From NCBI RefSeq assembly GCF_004216895.1, contig NZ_SGXE01000001.1, positions 1,594,208 to 1,658,207 on the forward strand: 64,000 bases of DNA. Direction: 5' to 3'. Below the pieces are notes generated by a model. It was given only the letters and a program-made list of their open reading frames with translations. It made no database searches and was not told the DNA's origin. The position numbers and the translations under genes were made by a program. Shown in pieces: positions 1-9,133 of this stretch (position 1 is its first letter; every line of letters begins with the position of its first letter). This DNA comes from Aquimarina brevivitae. GTDB lineage: Bacteria > Bacteroidota > Bacteroidia > Flavobacteriales > Flavobacteriaceae.

Positions 1-107
1 AGCAACGCGAGTTTTTCGAAAAAATGGCTAAAGATGACCATTTTCAGCCAAATCCGGATAACGGAGATAAGTCCTTTTTCGAAAAAGTAAAGGATATGTT
101 CTCTTAA
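1..107 (+). CDS. dnaJ: DnaJ chaperone, C-terminal end (partial)
   Basis: Only the last 34 codons are inside the window, read in the frame that starts at base 3 and ends with TAA at 105-107. The tail ends in a charged stretch with two FFEK motifs and finishes VKDMFS. This resembles the C-terminus of flavobacterial DnaJ, the J-domain partner of DnaK in protein folding. The following ABC exporter genes are commonly found after dnaJ in this group, which supports the call. With no J domain or zinc finger visible, the call rests on tail similarity and context. Confidence 0.6.
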   Translation, partial: QREFFEKMAKDDHFQPNPDNGDKSFFEKVKDMFS

Positions 108-192
108 CAAAAAATCAAAGCATATTGAGGTTAATACAGTTATTGACTTGACAATAGTGTTATTTGATTAATAAAAATTTGTATATTTGAGA

Positions 193-227
193 TATCACTA
201 ACACTTTTAGTGATAATTTTTCTTTTT
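193..227 (+). terminator. Rho-independent terminator after dnaJ
   Basis: A perfect 9-bp stem (TATCACTAA with TTAGTGATA, 5-base loop) is followed by a T-rich run. It lies 86 bases after the dnaJ stop and probably ends that transcript. A second hairpin follows directly. Confidence 0.7.
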
Positions 228-242
228 CATAGCAATTTTTTT

Positions 243-283
243 CCCATCCTTAATACCTGGTATTTAGGGTGGGTTTTCTTTTT
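243..283 (+). terminator. Second tandem hairpin terminator before the ABC exporter
   Basis: CCCATCCTTAATAC pairs with GTATTTAGGGTGGG with two imperfect positions and is followed by TTTTCTTTTT. With the hairpin at 193 it makes a double terminator between dnaJ and the exporter genes. The rest of the 299-base gap shows no other clear structure. Confidence 0.65.
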
Positions 284-406
284 AATACGACCTCATCTAT
301 GCGTATCAGGTTGTTGAAGTTTTTAATTTTGAAATTTAGCCGAATAAGAATCTCGTTTTTTATAGGCGAAGTTCTCTAAGTTTTTGTAATATTCCACTTT
401 AATCGT

Positions 407-1342
407 ATGTCAATGACAAATTTATTGGAAGTAAAAAATGTAAGTAAGCATTTTGGTTCTTTTACTGCACTGGATTCGGTAAGTTTATCGGTACCCGAAG
501 GTAGTATTTTTGGTCTGCTTGGACCCAATGGAGCCGGCAAAACCACACTAATTCGTATTATAAATCAAATCACCATGCCTGATGAAGGTGAGGTGTTTCT
601 TGGACAAGAAAAACTTCATCCTTTGCATATTAAAGATATAGGCTATTTACCTGAGGAACGAGGACTATACAAATCAATGAAAGTAGGGGAGCAGGCCTTG
701 TACCTGGCACAATTAAAAGGGTTGTCAAAGCAAGAAGCTAAAGAACGACTTAAATACTGGTTCGATAAGTTCGAAATTTCACATTGGTGGGGTAAAAAGA
801 TTCAGGAGTTGTCCAAGGGGATGGCACAAAAGGTGCAATTTATTGTAACGGTTTTACATCAACCAAAACTACTGATATTCGATGAACCCTTTAGTGGTTT
901 TGATCCTGTAAATGCCAATATCATCAAAGACGAAATTTTAAAACTTAAAGAAGAAGGAGCAACTATTATTTTTTCTACACATCGAATGGAGAGTGTAGAA
1001 GAACTTTGTGACCACATTGCTTTAATCAATAAGTCTAAAAAATTAGTAGAAGGAAAGCTCTCTGACGTCAAAAGGTCACATAAAGGGAATATCTTTGAAG
1101 TTGGAGTGTTGTTTGATGATCAGGATCGGAGGTTACAAGAATTGAAGCAAAAGTTTGTAGTTACTGATGCAAACTTTAAAACTATTGATGAGCAGTTAAA
1201 AATAAAAGTAACCTTAGAGGATAATGCCAGTCCTAATGACCTATTGGCTTATCTGACTGCAAATGGTAGGGTGTTGCGTTTTAACGAAGTGATCCCTACT
1301 GTAAATGAAATATTCATTAAAACCGTTTCAGAAAATGAATAA
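407..1342 (+). CDS. ABC exporter ATP-binding protein, NatA type with DUF4162 tail
   Basis: This is the ATPase of a two-gene ABC-2 exporter. Walker A GPNGAGKT is at residues 39-46, the signature LSKGM at 135-139 (last position of LSGGQ changed), Walker B LLIFDEP at 155-161, and the H-loop His at 192. The remaining 90 residues match the DUF4162 domain of NatA/YhaQ-type ATPases. It would energise export by the permease encoded next, whose start overlaps this stop. The substrate is not known; NatA homologues have been linked to sodium or drug efflux. A second Met two codons in (413) could also be the start. Confidence 0.9.
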   Translation: MSMTNLLEVKNVSKHFGSFTALDSVSLSVPEGSIFGLLGPNGAGKTTLIRIINQITMPDEGEVFLGQEKLHPLHIKDIGYLPEERGLYKSMKVGEQALYLAQLKGLSKQEAKERLKYWFDKFEISHWWGKKIQELSKGMAQKVQFIVTVLHQPKLLIFDEPFSGFDPVNANIIKDEILKLKEEGATIIFSTHRMESVEELCDHIALINKSKKLVEGKLSDVKRSHKGNIFEVGVLFDDQDRRLQELKQKFVVTDANFKTIDEQLKIKVTLEDNASPNDLLAYLTANGRVLRFNEVIPTVNEIFIKTVSENE

Positions 1343-2633
1343 TCTACCCTTAATACTTAAAAGAGAATTTATCGCCAGAGTGCGTAATCGTACTTTTGTA
1401 GTAATGACATTTTTGAGTCCCTTAATCTTTGTAGGGATGATTTTGTTAATTAGTTGGTTAGCGACAATTAATAGCAGCGATGTAAAACAAGTCGCAGTTG
1501 TTGATGAAACAGGTTCATTTTTTGAAATTTTAAAGAGCTCAGAAGAGGTAAACTTTTTAAATTATACAGACTATAAACTAGAACAGGCTAAAGATTCTGT
1601 GCGATCAAAGGAGCTATATGGATTATTGTATATTCCCGGTAATACGGCTAATAGCAAACTGGAGGAATCAGTGCAATTTTACGCGGATGAATCACCGAAT
1701 ATTTCCGTTATAAGAAATATCGAAAAAAGTATTGCCACTAAAATTACCAATCAAAATTTTAAAGAACAAGGGTTAGATATCCATAAAATAGAAGAAGCCC
1801 GTGCCCGTGTCAATATACAGATTGAAAATTTTTCAGGAGAGAAAACATCAAAAATGTCAACATATATTAAGATGATTTTTGGTGGAGCTGCAGGATATTT
1901 TTTAATGATGTTTATCATTATCTATGGCAATATGGTGATGCGCTCGGTAATCGAAGAAAAATCGAATCGTATTATCGAAATTATCATTTCTTCGGTGAAA
2001 CCGATGCAACTGATGTTGGGTAAAATCTTGGGCACTTCCTTTGCGGGCATTTTACAATTTTTTATTTGGGTATTATTAGGAGGGATATTGTTAACGGTAA
2101 TCACCTCTATATTTGGGGTTAATGCACAGCCGCCATCAATGGATGCTGCTGAAGCGATGGCAGGTGCCAACCAAGAACAGATACAACTTATATTAAATGA
2201 TATTTTAAAATTACCATTGCTAACGCTGGTAGTTTCTTTTTTGATCTATTTCATAGGAGGCTACTTTTTGTATAGTGCTATTTATGCTGCGATTGGAGCT
2301 GCTGTAGATAGCGAAACCGATTCTCAACAATTTATGTTACCGGTTATCCTACCCTTGATGCTAGGAATTTACGTAGGTTTTTTCTCAGTGATTGAAAATC
2401 CGCACGGTACTATTTCGACCATATTTTCTATGATTCCACTGACTTCTCCCATAGTTATGCTGATGAGAATTCCATTTGGGGTACCCTGGTGGGAAGTGGC
2501 GATATCTATGCTATTACTAATCGCTAGTATTGTTTTAGTAATTTGGTTTGCCGGTAAGATTTATAGAATTGGTATATTGATGTACGGTAAAAAACCGACC
2601 TACAAAGAATTGTTTAAGTGGCTTAAGTATTAA
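1335..2633 (+). CDS. ABC-2 type exporter permease, NatB type
   Basis: The membrane partner of the preceding ATPase, about 432 residues. One membrane helix lies near residues 20-45, followed by an extracytoplasmic domain of about 130 residues and five or so helices in the C-terminal half. EEKSNRIIEIIISSVKP is the conserved coupling motif of the NatB/ABC2_membrane_3 family. I chose ATG 1335, which overlaps the ATPase stop by 8 bp, because the family starts close to LILKREF. A longer reading from 1305 would run through the upstream gene. Confidence 0.88.
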   Translation: MNNLPLILKREFIARVRNRTFVVMTFLSPLIFVGMILLISWLATINSSDVKQVAVVDETGSFFEILKSSEEVNFLNYTDYKLEQAKDSVRSKELYGLLYIPGNTANSKLEESVQFYADESPNISVIRNIEKSIATKITNQNFKEQGLDIHKIEEARARVNIQIENFSGEKTSKMSTYIKMIFGGAAGYFLMMFIIIYGNMVMRSVIEEKSNRIIEIIISSVKPMQLMLGKILGTSFAGILQFFIWVLLGGILLTVITSIFGVNAQPPSMDAAEAMAGANQEQIQLILNDILKLPLLTLVVSFLIYFIGGYFLYSAIYAAIGAAVDSETDSQQFMLPVILPLMLGIYVGFFSVIENPHGTISTIFSMIPLTSPIVMLMRIPFGVPWWEVAISMLLLIASIVLVIWFAGKIYRIGILMYGKKPTYKELFKWLKY

Positions 2634-2638
2634 TTGCT

Positions 2639-3541
2639 ATGATCATTCAAGAAGAAATTACAGAACAGGCAAAAGAATTTATCGAAGAAAATGTCTGGGA
2701 TAGTGTTCGGGATTTCCTGGAATATGAGATTTTTCATTTTGGAGATAAAAATCCGCTAGTACTAACTGTTGGACTATTGATTTTTGTCTTTATTGTTTTT
2801 ATAGTAACCACAGTGCTGCTGCGAATGGTTCGCAAAATAGTGACAAGAAGAATGGAGTCATCAGACAAACAAAAGTTTGATTCTGTTTTTTCATTTTCTA
2901 AATATTTTATTTATGTCATTGTCATCTTTTTTGCCTTAGATAGTATTGGGTTCAATATCACCGCCGTTTTTGCAGCCTCTGCAGCATTATTGGTTGGTGT
3001 TGGTTTGGCATTGCAAACCTTTTTTCAGGATATATTATCGGGCATATTCATATTTATAGATAAAACAGTACACGTTGGAGATATCATTGAATTAGATGGT
3101 AAAATAGGTAGAGTAGAAGAGATAAAACTCAGAACCACCAGAGCGGTCACTATAGATAATAAAGTCCTTATTATTCCAAACCATTTGTATTTGACCAATA
3201 CACTTTACAACTGGACCCAAAATAATATCATTACCCGAGAGTTTATCGAGGTAGGTGTTGCGTACGGTAGTGATACCACTTTAGTCAAAGAATTGTTGAT
3301 TAAAGCAGCATTGTCAAATAAAATGGTACTTAAAAAGCCTGCACCCTTGGTATTATTCACCAATTTCGGAGATAGTTCGCTTAATTTTAGGCTGGTATTT
3401 ACGATCAATGATAGTTTTATGGCAGCCATTCCAAAAAGTGAGATCCGATTTGAGATTGATCGTTTGTTTAGAGCGCATAACGTAGAAATTCCATTCCCAC
3501 AACGTGTGGTTACTATGGCCGGTGGTTCGAAAAAGGAGTAA
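2639..3541 (+). CDS. MscS-family mechanosensitive ion channel
   Basis: A small-conductance mechanosensitive channel of the inner membrane, expected to release solutes on hypo-osmotic shock. The 300 residues hold three membrane helices (about 40-62, 85-103 and 105-128). The last is the Gly/Ala-rich pore helix ending in LQTFFQDILSGIFI. The beta domain follows (VGDIIELDGKIGRVEEI, then IPN), then the alpha/beta C-terminal domain. Length is typical of the core family. It follows the exporter permease by 5 bases and is likely cotranscribed with it. Confidence 0.93.
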   Translation: MIIQEEITEQAKEFIEENVWDSVRDFLEYEIFHFGDKNPLVLTVGLLIFVFIVFIVTTVLLRMVRKIVTRRMESSDKQKFDSVFSFSKYFIYVIVIFFALDSIGFNITAVFAASAALLVGVGLALQTFFQDILSGIFIFIDKTVHVGDIIELDGKIGRVEEIKLRTTRAVTIDNKVLIIPNHLYLTNTLYNWTQNNIITREFIEVGVAYGSDTTLVKELLIKAALSNKMVLKKPAPLVLFTNFGDSSLNFRLVFTINDSFMAAIPKSEIRFEIDRLFRAHNVEIPFPQRVVTMAGGSKKE

Positions 3542-3547
3542 GTTGGT

Positions 3548-4444
3548 ATGAAGGCAACAAAAAACATCCTATTGTTTTTTTTAGTACACAGCTTTTTTGC
3601 CGTGTACGGCCAAAGTACAGATTTAGCTCGATTAGAATACACGAATATACCGCTGCAAGGAAGCGATAATCAATTTAGTAGATTTAGAATCTCAGGTAAT
3701 ATTCCTTTTAAACTAAATGATAAGGGATCATACCTCGTTATAGAAACCCAATATCGATACCACAGCCTTCAAGTAAAAGACCCGGTACCTTTTATTGATC
3801 CTCAGGGTTTAGATGCATTACAGACTTATGGACTGGCACTAGGTTATACCTTTAAAATAAATCAGAACTGGCGTTTTGGTGCCAAATTTGGAACCAGGAT
3901 GTCGTCGAACTTTGAAGCTTCGGGCATTGAAGCAGATGACTTTAGATACACAGGTTCTTTTTATTTTATACGAACTAGTGACAAAAGTTTGTTACCGCTA
4001 AAATCCAGGCTGATTGTTGGAGTACAATATTCTAACCCTGCAAGTATACGATTTCCCTTACCTATTTTGAATTACTATAGGCGTTTTAAACCACGTTGGT
4101 CTTTTGCCTTGGGTACGCCAAAAAGTAATATCAAATATTTCTTTAATGAAAAAAATACCTTACAACTTTTTGTGAGTTTAGATCAATTCTATGCTAACTT
4201 GCAAAATGATCGTATCATTACACAAAACGGGCTTACCCAAATTGCAGAAAATATATCTTTGATTACGGTGGTAAATGCGTTGGGATACGAACATTATTTT
4301 ACGGAACACTTATTGTATTACGCTTACGCAGGATACACATTATTAAACGAAATTCGCTTACGAGATAAGGATCAAGAGGATGTGTATATCCTTAATGATC
4401 AAAATACTTTTTATTTTAGAAGCGGCATAAAAATTAAAATATAA
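3548..4444 (+). CDS. DUF6268 family outer-membrane protein
   Basis: A 298-residue predicted outer-membrane beta barrel of unknown function. The N-terminus is a signal peptide (hydrophobic stretch to about residue 20, ending VYGQS). The rest alternates short amphipathic strands rich in aromatic residues and ends with FYFRSGIKIKI, a barrel-like last strand. Pattern and length agree with DUF6268 proteins of Flavobacteriia. Its stop shares one base with the start of the response regulator gene, so the two are translationally linked. Confidence 0.75.
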   Translation: MKATKNILLFFLVHSFFAVYGQSTDLARLEYTNIPLQGSDNQFSRFRISGNIPFKLNDKGSYLVIETQYRYHSLQVKDPVPFIDPQGLDALQTYGLALGYTFKINQNWRFGAKFGTRMSSNFEASGIEADDFRYTGSFYFIRTSDKSLLPLKSRLIVGVQYSNPASIRFPLPILNYYRRFKPRWSFALGTPKSNIKYFFNEKNTLQLFVSLDQFYANLQNDRIITQNGLTQIAENISLITVVNALGYEHYFTEHLLYYAYAGYTLLNEIRLRDKDQEDVYILNDQNTFYFRSGIKIKI

Positions 4445-5607
4445 TGGCAAAAATACTTGTTATAGAAGACGAATCAGCAATACGTAGAGTATTGGTTAAA
4501 ATACTATCAGAAGAAAGTGATCAATATGAAGTAATTGAAGCAGAAGATGGACTGGTAGGTATAGAAAAGATAAAAGCAGATGATTTTGACTTGATTCTCT
4601 GTGATATAAAAATGCCTAAAATGGACGGAGTCGAAGTGCTTGAAGCCGTTAAAAAAATAAAACCTGAAATTCCTATCGTAATGATCTCCGGTCACGGGGA
4701 TTTAGATACCGCTGTTAATACGATGCGATTAGGTGCGTTTGATTATATCTCAAAGCCACCAGATTTGAATCGTTTGCTGAATACCGTTCGAAATGCATTG
4801 GATCGAAAAGAATTGGTCGTAGAAAATACGATGCTGAAGAAAAAGGTATCTAAGAACTATGAAATGATCGGAGAGTCTAAAGCGATTTCGGATATTAAAG
4901 AAATGATTGAAAAAGTAGCACCTACCGACGCCCGGGTATTGATTACAGGTCCCAACGGAACCGGGAAAGAGTTAGTAGCGCACTGGATACACGAAAAGAG
5001 TCAACGTGCCAAAGGACCGATGATCGAGGTGAATTGTGCAGCAATACCTAGCGAGCTTATAGAAAGTGAACTTTTCGGTCACGTTAAAGGTGCGTTTACC
5101 TCTGCGAATAAAGATCGAGCCGGTAAATTTGAAGCTGCCAATGGCGGAACCATATTTTTAGATGAGATCGGAGATATGAGCCTTTCTGCTCAAGCAAAAG
5201 TATTACGCGCCCTGCAAGAAAATAAAATTCAACGTGTGGGTAGTGATAAAGATATTAAGGTAGATGTACGTGTGGTGGCAGCAACCAACAAAGATCTCAA
5301 ACAGGAGATTGAGGATAAAAAATTTAGAGAAGATTTATACCATCGATTAGCTGTAATATTAGTACAGGTACCACCATTAAATGATCGTAGAGATGACATT
5401 CCGTTATTGGTAGAGCATTTTGCCAATAAAATTGCAAAGGAGCAGGGTACGGCCTTAAAAAAGTTTTCGCCCAAAGCCATCAAACAATTACAGCAGTACG
5501 ATTGGACAGGTAATATCCGAGAATTGCGCAACGTTATTGAGCGTTTAATTATTCTGGGAGGTAAAGAAGTTAATGAAGAAGATGTAAAGCTTTTTGCAGC
5601 GAAATAA
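4444..5607 (+). CDS. Sigma-54 activator response regulator without a DNA-binding domain
   Basis: An NtrC-like response regulator. The receiver domain (1-120) has phospho-acceptor Asp54 and Lys104. The AAA+ domain has Walker A GPNGTGKE at 169-176, the sigma-54 contact motif GAFTSA at 216-221 and Walker B GTIFLDE at 235-241. WTGNIRELRNVIER ends the ATPase module. The protein stops at residue 387, about 15 residues after that module, so the usual C-terminal Fis helix-turn-helix is absent. It should activate RpoN promoters, perhaps from solution, as reported for Helicobacter FlgR. No partner histidine kinase is adjacent. Confidence 0.93.
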   Translation: MAKILVIEDESAIRRVLVKILSEESDQYEVIEAEDGLVGIEKIKADDFDLILCDIKMPKMDGVEVLEAVKKIKPEIPIVMISGHGDLDTAVNTMRLGAFDYISKPPDLNRLLNTVRNALDRKELVVENTMLKKKVSKNYEMIGESKAISDIKEMIEKVAPTDARVLITGPNGTGKELVAHWIHEKSQRAKGPMIEVNCAAIPSELIESELFGHVKGAFTSANKDRAGKFEAANGGTIFLDEIGDMSLSAQAKVLRALQENKIQRVGSDKDIKVDVRVVAATNKDLKQEIEDKKFREDLYHRLAVILVQVPPLNDRRDDIPLLVEHFANKIAKEQGTALKKFSPKAIKQLQQYDWTGNIRELRNVIERLIILGGKEVNEEDVKLFAAK

Positions 5608-5672
5608 GAGTGTAAAGTCAGTAGCGTAAGTACGACTACTACTACCAATTGAACATAAAGGTCATAGCCCCA

Positions 5673-6197
5673 ATGAGATTTAAAAGGTATTTGATAGGAT
5701 TGCTGCTTAGTTCTGCAGTTATGGCAACTGCACAATACGAGCCTCAAGCCTGGAATTATGGATTGACCAGTAGTAAAACGATTGGTATCGAAGCTGAGGT
5801 TGGCTTTGGTGTTCGTATCGAATATGCGCCCAATTGCTATACTACTTATATGGCAGAATACAATCGATCGTTTGATTTTGGTGATACTGAAGAAGATTTA
5901 AGTTTTAATGAATTGGCTTTAGGTGTCAACCTCATTTTATTCAACTGGTATCCTACCACCATCACTGCAGGTATGGGCTATGTTGGTAACAATTCTAAAT
6001 TGATTACTGAAGACGGCGATGATGCTTTTTTGGTGATAAGCTCGGAGACGTTTAACCACGGAGCACAAATAAAACTCAGGGCTTTACATCAGGTTGCTAT
6101 ACCGATCCACATTTTTGCAGAACTAAATCTCAAAAGCTTAGGTAATGATTTTCATACCGTATTGATTGGTTTTAGTTATGATTTTAATGCCAGATAG
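5673..6197 (+). CDS. Secreted or outer-membrane beta-barrel protein, unknown function
   Basis: About 174 residues from ATG 5673, which places a signal peptide first (RFKRYLIGLLLSSAVMATAQ). Eight or so short strands with alternating polar and hydrophobic residues follow, ending GFSYDFNAR, consistent with a small barrel. The family is not recognised. A TTG 8 codons upstream (5649) would add residues before the signal peptide and is less likely. It follows the sigma-54 activator by 65 bases and is the last gene before a terminator-like hairpin. Confidence 0.7.
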   Translation: MRFKRYLIGLLLSSAVMATAQYEPQAWNYGLTSSKTIGIEAEVGFGVRIEYAPNCYTTYMAEYNRSFDFGDTEEDLSFNELALGVNLILFNWYPTTITAGMGYVGNNSKLITEDGDDAFLVISSETFNHGAQIKLRALHQVAIPIHIFAELNLKSLGNDFHTVLIGFSYDFNAR

Positions 6198-6207
6198 GTA
6201 GTAATTT

Positions 6208-6246
6208 TAAGGTGGAAAAAGATTGCAAGATCCACTTTATAATTTT
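6208..6246 (+). terminator. Rho-independent terminator
   Basis: TAAGGTGGA pairs with TCCACTTTA (one G-U pair) across a 14-base loop and is followed by TAATTTTT. It lies 10 bases after the preceding stop and probably ends the exporter to response-regulator operon. Confidence 0.6.
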
Positions 6247-6448
6247 TGTGAATTATTTCAATTAAAGATTTCTGGATTATAAATTTAACGTAAAATGGAT
6301 TAATCAATTAATAGTATGAAAATATGTGAAACTTTTTTCATTTTATTTTTATCTTTAGGAAAAAATAAAAATCAATGCCTATTCAAAAGGTATTCTCATA
6401 TTTCCTAAAATTTTTACTTACACAAATCAGCTTACTTAAAATTCTATT

Positions 6449-8344
6449 ATGAAAAATCTAATCTTAACTTTCTTTGGGCTTACTGTTCTTTACAGTTGCA
6501 ATGAATCCCCCACATTTGATAAAAAACTGTTGGATCCTGAGGTTATCGATCATAATGTTCCCTTGTCAACTGAACCTTATGCAGATGAGGAAGTGCTAAA
6601 AAATCTAGCCCCAATACGTCAAAGATTCGATAATTTTGCAATTACTAAGGATAGTGAATTCATAAATGATAGGATGACTTCTTTTGGCAAACAAATGCCA
6701 AAGACGGTTTATGAACCCGTTAAAGATAAAGCATTCTTAATGGCAGGATGGCAATTAACTTCTACTTTAATTGTGGTTGGTGATGATGGGTTGATCGTTG
6801 TTGATCCCGGAGAAAGTGATGAGGCTTCAAAAAGAATCATTGAAGATTTTAGAAAAGTAACTGGTATTAATTTGCCGGTTAAAGCAATTGTTTATTCACA
6901 CAGGCATCCAGATCACTCATTTGGAGCTGCTGGTATGGGTGTTACTCAAAAACAGGTAACCAATGGAGAGGTAAAAATATTTGCGCATTACCAATTTATG
7001 GATTATTTAGCTAACGACGCAAGTGTTGTAGGGTCTATACTAACAGAACGGACAGCATACGGAGGAGCAACTTATTTAGGGCAAAATGAAAAAGGACTTG
7101 TCCACGCTGGTTTAGGGCCTACTTTTGCCGGAGGTAAAATATCTTTTTATAGACCTACTGACGAAGTTAAAGGAGAGCTAATAACAGAGGTAGCTGGTGT
7201 AAAAATGATTCTATTTGAGGCTTATGGTGATGCCGAAGATGAAATTGATGTGTATTTCCCTGACTTAAAGCATGTGCACGGTTCAGAAACGGTACAGGGA
7301 GAGTCTTTTCCGAATTTATATACCCTCAGAGGTACAAAATACAGAGATTTAGTCAAATGGTATAAAGGTGTTGATAATTTATTAGCTTACGCTAAGAAAA
7401 GTGACAGTTATAGTCACTCCCATATGAGATCCTGGGTAGGTAATGAATTTATTGTAGAACGCATTCAGAATTACAGAGATGCTATTCAATATACACACGA
7501 TCAGTCTATTTATCATATGAACCAAGGTGCCACAAGAGAAGAATTGGTGGCGTTGGTTTCATTACCAGAACACCTCAAAAAGGATCCTTGGTTACAAGAA
7601 TTTTATGGTAGTGTAGAACACGTGGTCAGGAACGTGTATAACGGATATCTTGGATGGTATTCTGGTGATGCTACTGAGCTTGCAACACCATCCTTTTATA
7701 GAAAAGCTAAATTGTACGTGTCTGCCATGGGAGGTCGCGATAATATATTAAAAATAGCTGAAGAAGCTATTGAGGCTAAAGACTACGGCTGGGCTATGGA
7801 AATTACTACACATTTGATTAGATCCAATCCTAAGGATACTGTTGCCAGAAATGTTAAAGCTAGGGCGATGGAGGCTTGGGGATTTGATCAATCCAATATT
7901 TATTATAGAAACTTTGCATTATCGGGTGCAAAAGAGTTGGACGGTACTCTTGATAAATCGGGAGCTTTTGATTTTGCAAATCCGGTTATTATTCAACAGT
8001 TTTCTATTGGAACAATTCTTGAAAATTTGAGAGTTAAAATAAATGCACCCAAAGCGACAGATGCAAATTTTAAAATTGGTTTTAACATATCGGATCGGAA
8101 TGAACAATATGGATTTCACGTTAGAAATGGAATTGCCGCCTTTTACGATTATATCCCTCAAAATTCAGATTTAGTGCTTAGTGTGCCAAGTAGTGTTGTA
8201 TATGACTTTGTTTTAGGTAAAGGAAAAGTAAAAGACGCAATCAAAAATGGAGTCGGTACTGCCGATGGAGATATAAATCAATTAGATACATTTGCAAACT
8301 ATTTTGATTTTAGTAAGTCGCCCATAAACCTATCTTCAAGATAA
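6449..8344 (+). CDS. Alkylsulfatase-like metallo-beta-lactamase-fold lipoprotein
   Basis: A 631-residue SdsA1/BDS1-type alkyl sulfatase homologue. The zinc motif is HRHPDH (His151, His153, Asp155, His156). A second ligand region reads SETVQGESFPNLYTLRG, the family's Glu-containing segment, and SHSHMRSW probably supplies the later His. The C-terminal 120 residues match the SCP2-like domain of these enzymes. The family hydrolyses primary or secondary alkyl sulfates to alcohol and sulfate. The N-terminus is a lipoprotein signal with Cys17 (LYSC), so the enzyme is membrane-anchored. The gene stands alone, and the substrate cannot be told from the sequence. Confidence 0.85.
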   Translation: MKNLILTFFGLTVLYSCNESPTFDKKLLDPEVIDHNVPLSTEPYADEEVLKNLAPIRQRFDNFAITKDSEFINDRMTSFGKQMPKTVYEPVKDKAFLMAGWQLTSTLIVVGDDGLIVVDPGESDEASKRIIEDFRKVTGINLPVKAIVYSHRHPDHSFGAAGMGVTQKQVTNGEVKIFAHYQFMDYLANDASVVGSILTERTAYGGATYLGQNEKGLVHAGLGPTFAGGKISFYRPTDEVKGELITEVAGVKMILFEAYGDAEDEIDVYFPDLKHVHGSETVQGESFPNLYTLRGTKYRDLVKWYKGVDNLLAYAKKSDSYSHSHMRSWVGNEFIVERIQNYRDAIQYTHDQSIYHMNQGATREELVALVSLPEHLKKDPWLQEFYGSVEHVVRNVYNGYLGWYSGDATELATPSFYRKAKLYVSAMGGRDNILKIAEEAIEAKDYGWAMEITTHLIRSNPKDTVARNVKARAMEAWGFDQSNIYYRNFALSGAKELDGTLDKSGAFDFANPVIIQQFSIGTILENLRVKINAPKATDANFKIGFNISDRNEQYGFHVRNGIAAFYDYIPQNSDLVLSVPSSVVYDFVLGKGKVKDAIKNGVGTADGDINQLDTFANYFDFSKSPINLSSR

Positions 8345-8430
8345 GATAGCATGTTTACATTTTTGGTAATGGAGATTGGAGAATTGAGTTGACTAAAAGT
8401 CATTAGATGCATAACAAGTGACGTTATGTT

Positions 8431-9087
8431 ATGAAAAAGATCATATTTACTTTAGTCATATTAATAAGTGCTAAAAGTTATACACAAAATGAATTTTTTC
8501 TTGATGTATATATTGAAAAAGAATTGTTTTCTTTAGATCGATTATCATTACTTGTTGAAACTAATTATAAGCATGCATATCAAAAAAGCAGATGGAGAAG
8601 AGGCGCTTTGAACGTAAAGTTAGAACATCAACTTTCTTCGAATTGGTTATTGTTTGGTAAGTTGGTAAACAACTATCGCTTTGACAATATTTTGGGTGAT
8701 TTTTATGAACTTAGACCATCTTTAGGTGTTGGATTAAAAGTTCCGTTATTTAAAAAAATAAGCTTTGCGCAAAAGTTAGCTGTAGAATGGCGTAATTTTT
8801 TCATTTCAAGACACGATCAATATCTAAGGTCAAGATATAAAGTTCAATTAAATTATAGATTTGACAAAAGAAACGAATGGAATATTAACTCTGGATTTGA
8901 GTGGTTCTTTTTAAGAGATCCTGTATTGAATGAGCGATATTCAACTTCTAGGAGATTTTCAACCTTTATATCAAAAGAGATCAAAACGGTTACCTTAAAA
9001 TTGGGATATCAACGAGAAGTTTTTCTTAGAAGCAGTAGTAACTTTAATAGAATTGGTAATACTGTTTCTTTTCAAATAGCATTTTAG
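8431..9087 (+). CDS. DUF2490 family outer-membrane protein
   Basis: A 218-residue protein with a short signal peptide ending SYTQ, followed by repeated strands rich in Arg, Tyr and Phe. Segments such as YELRPSLGVG, WRNFFISRHDQYLRSRYKVQLNYRF and a final NTVSFQIAF strand fit DUF2490, a predicted outer-membrane barrel of unknown function common in Bacteroidota. It lies 86 bases after the alkylsulfatase gene and ends 46 bases before the converging vWA/plug gene. No hairpin is obvious between the two. Confidence 0.75.
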   Translation: MKKIIFTLVILISAKSYTQNEFFLDVYIEKELFSLDRLSLLVETNYKHAYQKSRWRRGALNVKLEHQLSSNWLLFGKLVNNYRFDNILGDFYELRPSLGVGLKVPLFKKISFAQKLAVEWRNFFISRHDQYLRSRYKVQLNYRFDKRNEWNINSGFEWFFLRDPVLNERYSTSRRFSTFISKEIKTVTLKLGYQREVFLRSSSNFNRIGNTVSFQIAF

Positions 9088-9133
9088 TAGCATTATCGAA
9101 AACAAAATTCTTATTCAGTATAGGTGCATCAAT

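Noticed and set aside
3205-3642. 145-residue open frame on the - strand
   Set aside because: It lies mostly antisense to the MscS gene and reaches into the DUF6268 gene. The translation is low-complexity, Ser/Asn-rich and without a family pattern.
5229-5747. 172-residue open frame on the - strand
   Set aside because: Antisense to the sigma-54 activator and the next gene start. It is Ser/Thr/Cys-rich in the way typical of antisense frames.
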